Of a stretch of DNA of 6,861 nt, positions 1 through 6,142 are shown piece by piece (the stretch's first letter is position 1; every line of letters starts with the position of its first letter). Below the pieces are notes generated by a model, which saw nothing but the letters and a program-made list of their open reading frames with translations, was not told the origin of the DNA and did not search any database. A program made the translations under genes and the position numbers. The stretch comes from Bacteroidales bacterium (GTDB taxonomy: Bacteria; Bacteroidota; Bacteroidia; Bacteroidales; UBA7960): assembly GCA_003560215.1 (NCBI GenBank), contig PWIY01000060.1:1-6861 (forward strand), given 5' to 3'.

Positions 1-72
1 AATATTGATGGTTGTATATGCTTTGTTCCTGAGCAGGATCCGCCAGGCAATTTTCAGGTAGCTGAAGAGCAT
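1..72 (-). CDS. ABC transporter permease, FtsX/MacB-like, N-terminal fragment (runs off the left edge)
   Basis: Only the first 24 codons are inside the window; the gene continues leftward. The translation begins MLFSYLKIAWRILLRNK and goes on AYTTINI. This is the standard opening of MacB/FtsX-type permeases in Bacteroidota: a short amphipathic lead, the 'LKIAWR-LLRNK' segment and the start of the first membrane helix. Proteins of this family usually have about 800 residues with two MacB-like periplasmic domains, and they work with an ABC ATPase in export or efflux; none of that is visible here. The ATG at 72-70 is chosen because it gives the usual N-terminus and lies about 28 nt downstream of the inferred sigma-54 transcription start. 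There is no clear Shine-Dalgarno sequence. The family call rests on a short stretch, but the match is characteristic. The transported substrate cannot be deduced. Confidence 0.75.
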   Translation of the reverse strand, partial: MLFSYLKIAWRILLRNKAYTTINI

Positions 73-110
73 CGTTGGCTTGCTTTGTTACGATTACTTT
101 CCAAAAGGTG

Positions 111-126
111 ACCGAATACCGTGCCA
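111..126 (-). promoter_or_regulatory. Near-consensus sigma-54 (-24/-12) promoter of the leftward permease gene
   Basis: Read on the minus strand the site is TGGCACGGTATTCGGT. The -24 half TGGCACG matches the sigma-54 consensus exactly. The -12 half keeps the correct spacing (GG, 10 nt, then GG where GC is consensus), so one of the most conserved bases deviates. Transcription would begin near position 100, leaving a leader of about 28 nt before the ATG at 72. Two spaced palindrome-like sites at 199-234 fit an enhancer for an NtrC-type activator. The call is an inference from motif and geometry; the activator gene is not in the window. Confidence 0.6.
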
Positions 127-198
127 CTTTACAAAAATAACTATAAATGAGATAAATACACCTACAGGTAAAACAATAAATGCGTTTTGCCCGTTCAC

Positions 199-234
199 AT
201 ACGGACACCCTTTGTATCAAAACGGACACCGTTT
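199..234. promoter_or_regulatory. Tandem 15-bp palindrome-like operator/enhancer pair
   Basis: Two sites, ATACGGACACCCTTT (199-213) and AAACGGACACCGTTT (220-234), share 13 of 15 bases. The second is a perfect inverted repeat (AAACGG, ACA, CCGTTT). Their centres are 21 bp apart, two helical turns, so bound dimers would lie on the same DNA face. Relative to the inferred sigma-54 start near 100 they are centred at about -106 and -127, typical for upstream activating sequences of enhancer-binding proteins. The identity of the binding protein is unknown. They could instead serve the rightward operon, but they lie more than 140 bp upstream of its promoter. Confidence 0.55.
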
Positions 235-260
235 CAGCTGCCAAAAGCAGAATACGGGGC

Positions 261-301
261 ACATCAGGCCATTGATGAGGGATACATCAGGCCATTGATG
301 A
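261..301. repeat. Two direct copies of an 18-bp sequence with internal dyad symmetry
   Basis: ACATCAGGCCATTGATGA occurs at 261-278 and identically at 284-301, separated by 5 nt (period 23 bp). Each copy contains an inverted repeat, CATCA and TGATG around GGCCAT, so each could be a protein-binding site or a small hairpin. The pair sits between the putative enhancer on the left and the met promoter on the right, ending about 44 bp before the met -33 element. Function is unknown; it is not coding in any convincing frame. Confidence 0.7.
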
Positions 302-344
302 AAAGACTCAACCCATGATCCGGACCGGCGAAGTGTTAAAAATG

Positions 345-376
345 TTGTGTCATATTGGAAATAATTCCTACTTTTG
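345..376 (+). promoter_or_regulatory. Bacteroidota-type promoter of the metY-metX-hom operon
   Basis: TACTTTTG at 369-376 matches the Bacteroidota primary-sigma -7 consensus TAnnTTTG exactly. A TTG at 345-347 lies 21 nt upstream, within the accepted spacing for the -33 element. Transcription would start at about 383-387, roughly 20-25 nt before the first base of the riboswitch P1 helix, so the full aptamer would be transcribed. Another TTG at 355-357 is too close to serve as the -33 box. Confidence 0.6.
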
Positions 377-407
377 CCCCGAATACACCCCGCTCAAAAC
401 AGGGTTT

Positions 408-504
408 ATTTATAAGGAAGGGCTGAGAGAACAGGCTCAGTGACGCCCTAGCAACCGGTCTCAGGACAAAGGTGCTAAAACCTGCCCGAACGGGAATTAT
501 AAAT
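408..504 (+). promoter_or_regulatory. SAM-I (S-box) riboswitch aptamer
   Basis: All SAM-I elements can be paired by hand. P1 is 408-415 with 497-504 (8 bp). P2 is AGGGC 419-423 with GCCCT 445-449, extended by TGAG 424-427 with CTCA 436-439 around a kink-turn-like internal loop containing GTGAC. P3 is AGC/ACC (450-456) with GGTGCT 471-476, topped by GTC 458-460 with GAC 465-467. P4 is CCC 485-487 with GGG 492-494. The pseudoknot pairs CAGG (432-435, P2 loop) with CCTG (481-484, J3/4), which is diagnostic. Conserved blocks such as GCAACC and GGTGCTAAAACCTGC agree with the S-box consensus. In this class SAM binding turns expression down. The methionine genes immediately downstream fit this. The expression platform is not obvious directly after P1; a terminator-like hairpin lies about 130 nt further on. 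Confidence 0.95.
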
Positions 505-616
505 TAAAACCACTACGATGCACACCACACATCTTTTCCTGTGGCCTTTGTCGCCAAACAATGCTGACCTGATTCATTCAATCATTGCACACAGGTTTTC
601 TTTCCTCTGTCACATC

Positions 617-658
617 ATGCATGGCTCTGCCTACTATATGCGCGTCAGGCGCATATAA
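617..658 (+). CDS. Possible 13-codon leader peptide ORF in the met leader
   Basis: An ATG at 617 opens a reading frame encoding MHGSAYYMRVRRI and stopping at TAA 656-658. The last seven codons and the stop lie within the perfect hairpin at 635-657. A ribosome finishing this frame would therefore cover or melt the hairpin, the arrangement used by attenuation leader peptides. There is no Shine-Dalgarno sequence, which is normal for the inferred phylum. The repeated Arg codons (CGC, AGG, CGC) follow partly from the self-complementary hairpin sequence, so the frame could be chance. No known leader peptide family is recognised, and methionine is not notably enriched (two Met including the start). 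Confidence 0.3.
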   Translation: MHGSAYYMRVRRI

Positions 659-663
659 TTTTA
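635..663 (+). terminator. Intrinsic terminator-like hairpin in the met leader (candidate attenuator)
   Basis: TATATGCGC at 635-643 pairs perfectly with GCGCATATA at 649-657 around the loop GTCAG, and the stem is followed by ATTTTAT. The 9-bp stem is perfect, but the U tract is short (four consecutive T). It lies between the SAM-I aptamer (ending at 504) and metY (starting at 877), so it could be the off-switch of the riboswitch or an independent attenuator. Its distance of about 130 nt from P1 is long for a simple aptamer-terminator pair. A transcript end here has not been shown. Confidence 0.5.
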
Positions 664-876
664 TCCGCCCGGCAATCCGGCCCGATCACAAGAGATCCGG
701 CCTGGCTACGAAGTGATTGACAGCCGACATTGCCGGCACCAACCCGTAAGCACCTGAAAGTGTGATTCTGCAGCAAAGAATCAGCCGGAGGCATTGTTTA
801 CAGCTGCCCGGTGCCTTCAGGGGTGCATGCAAAAGGCACATCATCTGATTTACTCATTCATCAAAAATTTCGCGAC
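664..876 (+). other. Untranslated leader between the attenuator-like hairpin and metY, with three stem-loops
   Basis: No convincing gene is present. Three hairpins can be drawn: 679-687 with 694-702 (GGCC and GATC pairs flanking one C/C mismatch), TGATTCT 763-769 with AGAATCA 777-783 (7 bp, 7-nt loop), and GTGCCTT 811-817 with AAGGCAC 833-839 (7 bp, 15-nt loop). The last lies 37 nt before the metY start. Together with 505-634, which holds only weak hairpins such as 525-529 with 540-544, this makes a leader of about 370 nt after the riboswitch. That is long for a bacterial 5' UTR and suggests further post-transcriptional control, though none is proven. Confidence 0.4.
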
Positions 877-2169
877 ATGAACCATACCAACTCCTATCGT
901 TTTGAAACCCTGCAACTCCATTCAGGATATAAACCGGATCAGAAAAACAGTGCAAGGGCCACCCCCGTTTACATGACCACTGCTTACCAGTTCAACGACA
1001 GTGACCATGCCGAAAGACTGTTCAACCTGGAAGAGAACGGCCACATTTACAGCCGGATCAACAACCCCACCAACGACATGCTTGAAGAACGGATCACCGC
1101 ACTGGAAGGTGGTGCAGCCTCACTGGCCCTGTCATCAGGACATGCCGCACAGCTTATTGCCCTGGTCAGTATTCTGTCTCCCGGTGATTCTGTGGTTTCC
1201 TCTCCTTATCTTTATGGCGGCACTTACAACCAGTTCAGGCACAGCATGGATAATTTCGGGATCTCTGTCAGGTTTGCCAGGGATGACAAACCTGAGGCAA
1301 TGGAGGCAATGATCGACAACACAACGAAAGCGCTCTATGTGGAAAGCATTGGAAACCCCGGCTTTTCCATACCGGATTTTACCGGTCTGTCTTCCCTGGG
1401 TGAAAAATACGGGATTCCCCTGATCGCAGACAATACCTTTGGCGGTGCAGGTTTTCTTTGCCGGCCCGTCAGCCACGGGGCAGCCATCGTGGTGCAGTCG
1501 GCCACCAAATGGATCGGCGGCCATGGTCAGGCCATGGGGGGCATGATTACCGACAGCGGCCGGTTCAACTGGAACAACGGACTGTTTCCGAAGCTCAGCA
1601 AACCCTCACCCAGTTACCACGGCCTGTCCTTCACCCGGCAATTCGGCGAACTGGCCTTCATTGCAAAGGCCAGGGCAGAATACCTGAGAGATCTCGGACC
1701 CTGCCTCAGCCCTTTCAATGCATTTTTGCTGCTGAACGGAACAGAAACCCTTTCGCTGCGGATGCAGAAGCAATGCGACAACGCACTGCGGATCGCCCGG
1801 TGGCTCAGGGAACACCCCATGATAAAAGGTGTTAATTACCCGGGGCTTCCTGACCACCCATCCCATGAAAATGCAAAGAAATACCTGGAAAATGGGTTTG
1901 GCAGTGTACTGTCTTTTGAAATCAGGGGTGATCTGCAACAAACCGCCAGCGTAGTGGATAACCTGAAACTGATCAGTCATGTGGCCAACGTGGGCGACAA
2001 CAAAACACTGATCATTCAGCCGGCTAAAACAACCCACAGGCAACTGCCTGAAAAGGCAAGAGAGGCAGCAGGGGTGTTTCCGGGAACACTCCGCCTGTCG
2101 CTGGGCATTGAACACATTTACGACATCATGGGTGACCTTGAACAGGCCCTGCATCAACTTCAAAAATAA
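877..2169 (+). CDS. metY: O-acetylhomoserine sulfhydrylase (O-acetylhomoserine aminocarboxypropyltransferase), MetY
   Basis: A cytosolic PLP enzyme of the Cys/Met metabolism family that converts O-acetylhomoserine plus sulfide to homocysteine and acetate. The 430 residues match the usual MetY length, longer than cystathionine synthases and lyases (about 380-400). Visible motifs are the N-terminal ETLQLHSG (10-17), YSRINNPTN (58-66, phosphate-binding Tyr and Arg from the partner subunit), the YGGT cofactor-stacking Tyr113, ADNTF with Asp185, and QSATKWIGGHG with the Schiff-base Lys211. The C-terminal NVGDNKTLIIQPAKTTH (371-387) and RLSLGIEH (406-413) hold the carboxylate-binding Arg406. I start at ATG 877 because homology-like sequence begins there; the in-frame GTG at 811 would add 22 unconserved residues encoded over a hairpin. 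It is the first gene of the SAM-riboswitch operon. Pairing with metX supports O-acetyl- rather than O-succinylhomoserine as substrate. Confidence 0.95.
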   Translation: MNHTNSYRFETLQLHSGYKPDQKNSARATPVYMTTAYQFNDSDHAERLFNLEENGHIYSRINNPTNDMLEERITALEGGAASLALSSGHAAQLIALVSILSPGDSVVSSPYLYGGTYNQFRHSMDNFGISVRFARDDKPEAMEAMIDNTTKALYVESIGNPGFSIPDFTGLSSLGEKYGIPLIADNTFGGAGFLCRPVSHGAAIVVQSATKWIGGHGQAMGGMITDSGRFNWNNGLFPKLSKPSPSYHGLSFTRQFGELAFIAKARAEYLRDLGPCLSPFNAFLLLNGTETLSLRMQKQCDNALRIARWLREHPMIKGVNYPGLPDHPSHENAKKYLENGFGSVLSFEIRGDLQQTASVVDNLKLISHVANVGDNKTLIIQPAKTTHRQLPEKAREAAGVFPGTLRLSLGIEHIYDIMGDLEQALHQLQK

Positions 2170-2175
2170 ATCCAA

Positions 2176-3201
2176 ATGCAAAAAGAAATATTTCAATACG
2201 ATGGGAACCTGTTGCTTGAAAGCGGAACCACCATCAACAAGCCGGTGATCACCTGCCATATATCCGGCAAAGATAAAATTGCTGAGAAACCGGTTGTGTG
2301 GATCTGTCATGCACTGACGGCGAACTCGGATGCCACAGCCTGGTGGCCCGGGTTGGTGGGAACAGGCAGGTTTTATGACCCCGAACAATACACCATTGTA
2401 TGTGCTAACATCCTGGGGAGTTGTTACGGAACAACAGGCCCGGACAACATCAATCCCGGCACAGGCCAGGCCTGGCTTCATAATTTTCCGGCCATCACCA
2501 TCCGTGATATGGTCCGGGCACATATCCTTATGCGGAAACACCTCGGCATCGGAAAGATCCACACCCTGATCGGCGGATCAATCGGCGGGTTTCAGGCGCT
2601 GGAATGGGCCATTATGGAGCCGGATGTTTTTCAGCATCTGATTGTTATTGCCACCGGCAGCAAGGCCACGCCCTGGGCCATAGCCATCAACGAAACCGAA
2701 CGGATGGCCATTGAGGCCGACCAGAGCTTTGACGGCAAAGATCCTGAAGGCGGAAAACAAGGTCTGGCTGCAGCAAGGGGGATCGGTTTGCTGAGCTACA
2801 GAAGCTATGAGGCCTACAACGCCACCCAAAAAGAGAAGTCCGGAGCAGCAACTGACGGGTTCCCGGCTTCTTCTTACCAGCGTTACCAGGGAAAAAAACT
2901 GGCTGATCGCTTCAACGCCTATTGTTACCACAGGCTGACCAAAGCCCAGGATACACACAATGTGGGAAGATACCGTGGTGGGGAAGCAAGGGCACTGGCA
3001 AAGATTCAGGCACAAACCCTGAGTATTGGCATAGAAAGTGACGGATTATTTCCGCCGGAAGAGCAGGAGTTTATTGCCGGTAACATCCCCAACGCAAGTT
3101 TCAGAGTCATTCATTCAGATTACGGCCACGATGGCTTTCTGCTTGAATATGATCAGATTCAGCAAGCCATCGGAGCCTTTTACCAAAAAAAACACACATG
3201 A
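2176..3201 (+). CDS. metX: Homoserine O-acetyltransferase, MetX (alpha/beta-hydrolase fold)
   Basis: The enzyme activates homoserine by acyl transfer, normally from acetyl-CoA, to supply MetY. It has 341 residues, slightly short for the family (about 350-380). Conserved elements are HALTANSDATAWWPGLVG (45-62), GPDNINPGTG (88-97), the nucleophile elbow GGSIGGFQALEW with Ser135, the segment LADRFNAYCYHRLTKAQDTHN (242-262), and the remaining catalytic residues Asp289 (IESDGLFPP) and His318 (YGHDGFLLE). The full Ser-Asp-His triad is therefore present. MetX homologues can be acetyl- or succinyl-specific; linkage to metY favours acetyl, but sequence alone does not settle it. The ATG lies 6 bp after the metY stop in an AT-rich context without a Shine-Dalgarno sequence. 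The stop overlaps the hom start as ATGA, implying translational coupling. Confidence 0.94.
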   Translation: MQKEIFQYDGNLLLESGTTINKPVITCHISGKDKIAEKPVVWICHALTANSDATAWWPGLVGTGRFYDPEQYTIVCANILGSCYGTTGPDNINPGTGQAWLHNFPAITIRDMVRAHILMRKHLGIGKIHTLIGGSIGGFQALEWAIMEPDVFQHLIVIATGSKATPWAIAINETERMAIEADQSFDGKDPEGGKQGLAAARGIGLLSYRSYEAYNATQKEKSGAATDGFPASSYQRYQGKKLADRFNAYCYHRLTKAQDTHNVGRYRGGEARALAKIQAQTLSIGIESDGLFPPEEQEFIAGNIPNASFRVIHSDYGHDGFLLEYDQIQQAIGAFYQKKHT

Positions 3202-4403
3202 ACCATACAAATAACAAACAAAAAATAGGATTATTCGGTTTCGGGGTTGTGGGTGAAAGCCTGCATCACGTGATTACAAACAGCCGTGCTGCCAATGCAG
3301 AAGTGGTCAAGGTCTGCATCAGGGATCCGCACAAGAAAAGGAGCCTGCCTGCAGAAATGTTCTGTACCGAAAAAAACGAAATCATTGACAACCCGGAGAT
3401 CAACCTGGTGGTGGAGCTCATTGATGATGCCGGGAAGGCTCTTGAAATTGTCAAAGATGCAATGCAGGCAGGAAAGAGTGTGGTTTCAGGCAACAAGAAG
3501 ATGCTGGCCACCCACATGGAGGAGCTCCTGGAGCTGCAGGAGCAGTCGGGCAGTGCCCTGCTGTATGATGCCTCGGCCTGTGGCAGCATTCCGGTTATAC
3601 GAAACCTCGAAGAGTATTATGACAACGACCTGCTGCTTTCCATTACCGGCATTCTGAACGGATCATCCAATTATATCCTGAGCCGGATGTTCAATGAGGA
3701 AGTCGATTTTGCGCAGGCCCTGGACCGGGCACGGGAAATGGGGTTTGCCGAAGCAGACCCCAGCCTCGACATAGAGGGACATGATGCATTGTATAAAATC
3801 ATCATTCTGGCCATGCATGGTTTTGGCAGCAGGGTCAGCAAGGATGAAATATTCTTTTCGGGCATCAGTCACATCGGCCCGGCCGACATCCGTTTTGCCA
3901 GGGAGAGGGGCTACAGGATCAAGCTGGTGGCCCAGGCACAAAAGGTACACCACAACAAGCTGGCGCTTTTCGTGATGCCGAAGCTGGTAACCCGGGCGGA
4001 GTATATTTACAATGTGGAAGACGAATACAATGGAGTGGTCATTGAAGGGGAGTTTTATGAAAAACAATTCATGTTCGGGAAAGGCGCAGGAGGGTTTCCA
4101 ACGGGGAGTTCTGTTCTTTCTGACATCACCGCCAGAACACATAACTACCGGTATGAATATAAAAAGCGGAAATATTTTTCTCCACCGTCCCCGACAAACG
4201 ACGTGCTACTTGAAGTTTACTATCGCTATCGCTTTACAGAGGATCTGCTGTTGCTCGATTTTGAAGAGATCACCGAACACCACAGCACCCGCGATTACTT
4301 TTACGTGATCGGGCATATTCGCCTTGGGGCATTGCTGCAGGTCAGGGATAAATTGAACAACATGAAGGTGTTCCTGGCCTTTACAAGAATTATGCAGGCT
4401 TAA
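3198..4403 (+). CDS. hom: Homoserine dehydrogenase (monofunctional)
   Basis: The enzyme reduces aspartate 4-semialdehyde to homoserine with NAD(P)H, feeding MetX. The 401-residue protein shows a Rossmann motif GFGVVG (14-19), SGNKK (97-101), ACGSIPVIRNL (127-137), GILNGSSNYIL (151-161; most homologues have TT or TS where this has SS), EADPSLDIEGHDALYK (185-200) with the acidic residues and Lys200 expected at the active site, and GKGAGGFPTGSSVLSDI (294-310). VCIRDPHKKR after the second strand would accept NADP(H). The usual C-terminal ACT domain is not clear: residues about 334-401 have a strand/helix pattern reminiscent of ACT but lack its typical Gly-rich turn. Its place in a SAM-controlled operon suggests an isoenzyme dedicated to methionine rather than threonine. 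Its start overlaps metX by ATGA and its end overlaps the opposing gene by 4 bp. Confidence 0.93.
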   Translation: MNHTNNKQKIGLFGFGVVGESLHHVITNSRAANAEVVKVCIRDPHKKRSLPAEMFCTEKNEIIDNPEINLVVELIDDAGKALEIVKDAMQAGKSVVSGNKKMLATHMEELLELQEQSGSALLYDASACGSIPVIRNLEEYYDNDLLLSITGILNGSSNYILSRMFNEEVDFAQALDRAREMGFAEADPSLDIEGHDALYKIIILAMHGFGSRVSKDEIFFSGISHIGPADIRFARERGYRIKLVAQAQKVHHNKLALFVMPKLVTRAEYIYNVEDEYNGVVIEGEFYEKQFMFGKGAGGFPTGSSVLSDITARTHNYRYEYKKRKYFSPPSPTNDVLLEVYYRYRFTEDLLLLDFEEITEHHSTRDYFYVIGHIRLGALLQVRDKLNNMKVFLAFTRIMQA

Positions 4404-6142
4404 TCATTCCGGGCAGCTTTCATATATTCAAGGATCTGACGCGCAATTTTTTCCGGATCATCTTCAGGGAGGTCGAAAATACAGACGTCCCCCGTATTCC
4501 ATTTTCGCAAAACCAGGTCTTCCAGCCGTTTCCTGACAACCCAGATATGGGGGATCATGCTGCGGGCCAGGAGATCCCCGATGGCAGGAGCCCATCCCCC
4601 ATCCCGTATCTCCAGCGGTCCGATCTCATCAATTACCACAAAATCAGCTGCACTTTGAACGGATCGTTCCAGCAAGGACTTTCCCCAGGTGATGCCGGTT
4701 ACGGAGAAATTGAACCGTCCGGCACGAAAACCATTTTCAATGGGATCCAGTGAGCACAGTAGTTTTCGTTCACCGGATTGAACATCCTCAAGGTAATAGG
4801 CACTTCGGTCGGGGCTGTCCGTATCTCCTGCTGAAAAAAAGCCCGCCGGGTGCAGACCTTCATTGCGCAGCAACTGCACCACCTTTTTTGCCGCAGTGGT
4901 TTTTCCGGAATGCACCTCGCCCGACAATATGAATATGGCTGATTTCCCGGACTCCAGCCGGATCATTTCGTTCAGAAGAGACCGGGCACTTCCCAGCATA
5001 TCAAATACCAGTTTTCTGATGGCCTTCAGCCCCGGAGTCCTGAAGCTGAAGGCTTCGGCAATCGAAGGAAGTGCAGAGAATGCAAGATCAACTGCCTGGT
5101 ATACATTCCGCAACCCGCGCTTGTACAGAATATTTTTGATGGCCGGATTCTTCATTTCAGCACTGACGGCAGAAAAAGAAGTGAGCAGGATCATGGCCCT
5201 GAATATCATCTGCATCCCCACAATCAACCCTTCGGGTTTGATCAGCCGGTCAACGGTCACGCCCCCGTAAAAAATTCCGGAAAAACCCAGAATGACAAGC
5301 AGCTGTACCCATAAAGCCGGTTTCTTCAGATACCCCATTACCTGCCTGTACCTGAAATACATCAATGACAGAAAGATGATGGTATAAAAAAAGGATATTT
5401 CCGGTGATGCGCTTCTGATGACCCACATCCCGGCAACAAGCAGTGCAAGGATCATCAGCAGAAATGGGATGGCATGCTGTTTTCTGCGGGTATGCCGGAA
5501 CAACTCGCTTTGTACCCGTGGTTCCAACCTCAGACGGATCTCCCGGCCGTTGTTCTTTTTCAGGAAGGCCTGCCCAGCCCTGTACCCCAGCCAGGCCGCA
5601 ACAGATCCTGCACCAAGGTATATACCCGCGAGCAACAACAGCAAGCCGGGGGCAGAGATGGCGGAGAAGCCTGTTTGTGAAACCGCAAAATCAACCATGT
5701 TTTCCAGCAGCACGACAATGTCCCAGCCATACAGCACAAGCAGGGTAAATGCCCTTTGTACCAGTGCGCTGAATACGGCCAGGGCTCCGGCAAGGACAAA
5801 AGCAACAGGGTTTGAGCCCAGCAGCCGGATCACCACTTCCAGCAACAATGCCTCGGAAAAAATACCGATCATCGGTCCGATCACAATGGCACTGGGAGAA
5901 ATGGACTTCATCAGGGCGCAGATGAGCCCTGCCCGCCAGATCATACCCGGCAAAGGCCATAACTGATAAAAGGAGATCACCAGGTAAACCGTGGCAAAGG
6001 AAAGCAGGCTCCCTGCCAAAGGAATCCGCATATTGTGCAACAGGCTTCCCAGGATAATTTCTACGGCAGCCCATAAACTGCCAACCACAGCAGCTTTCAT
6101 CCATTTTTCCGGCAGCGGTTTCCCCGGGAAGAAACGACTCAT
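4400..6142 (-). CDS. Fusion of ECF S-like and EcfT-like membrane domains with a THEP1-type NTPase
   Basis: The 580-residue protein has three parts. Residues 15-190 form five or six membrane helices with ECF S-component character (GSLWAAVEIILGSLLHNMRIPLAGS, 21-45; then CALMKSISPSAIVIGPMIGIFSEALLLE, 75-102). Residues 215-395 look like EcfT/CbiQ: a basic entry, four or so helices, then GMQMIFRAMILLTSFSAVSAEMKNP and a coupling-helix-like KRGLRNVYQAVDLAFSALPSIAEAF (341-365). Residues 400-580 are a THEP1/NTPase_1-like domain with Walker A GEVHSGKTT (408-416, Lys414), GFF (434-436), YYLEDVQSGERKLL (449-462) and Walker B FVVIDEIGPLEI (501-512, Asp505, Glu506). I infer an inner-membrane NTP-driven transporter or a membrane-tethered NTPase; its substrate is unknown. 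No ABC signature motif is seen. The start overlaps the upstream TspO-like gene by ATGA. The NTPase call is firm (about 0.9), the S and T assignments weaker (about 0.6). Confidence 0.7.
   Translation of the reverse strand: MSRFFPGKPLPEKWMKAAVVGSLWAAVEIILGSLLHNMRIPLAGSLLSFATVYLVISFYQLWPLPGMIWRAGLICALMKSISPSAIVIGPMIGIFSEALLLEVVIRLLGSNPVAFVLAGALAVFSALVQRAFTLLVLYGWDIVVLLENMVDFAVSQTGFSAISAPGLLLLLAGIYLGAGSVAAWLGYRAGQAFLKKNNGREIRLRLEPRVQSELFRHTRRKQHAIPFLLMILALLVAGMWVIRSASPEISFFYTIIFLSLMYFRYRQVMGYLKKPALWVQLLVILGFSGIFYGGVTVDRLIKPEGLIVGMQMIFRAMILLTSFSAVSAEMKNPAIKNILYKRGLRNVYQAVDLAFSALPSIAEAFSFRTPGLKAIRKLVFDMLGSARSLLNEMIRLESGKSAIFILSGEVHSGKTTAAKKVVQLLRNEGLHPAGFFSAGDTDSPDRSAYYLEDVQSGERKLLCSLDPIENGFRAGRFNFSVTGITWGKSLLERSVQSAADFVVIDEIGPLEIRDGGWAPAIGDLLARSMIPHIWVVRKRLEDLVLRKWNTGDVCIFDLPEDDPEKIARQILEYMKAARND

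Noticed and set aside
80..298. 72-codon rightward frame upstream of the met operon
   Set aside because: It runs through the sigma-54 promoter, the operator pair and the 18-bp repeat, its product resembles nothing recognisable, and it lacks a plausible promoter or neighbour.
525..544. CCACA/TGTGG hairpin just after the riboswitch as its terminator
   Set aside because: The stem has only 5 bp with a 10-nt loop and is not followed by a real T tract.
811..876. Upstream GTG start extending MetY by 22 residues
   Set aside because: The extension is not family-like and is encoded over a hairpin; MetY-type sequence starts with the Met at 877, whose context resembles that of hom.
1606..2562. Long leftward frame of 318 codons antisense to metY/metX
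   Set aside because: It lies opposite two confidently identified genes and shows no recognisable domain; it is a shadow of their codon usage.
5418..5966. Rightward 182-codon frame inside the NTPase-fusion gene
   Set aside because: The opposite strand encodes coherent membrane helices over the same interval; this frame has low-complexity, unrecognisable sequence.
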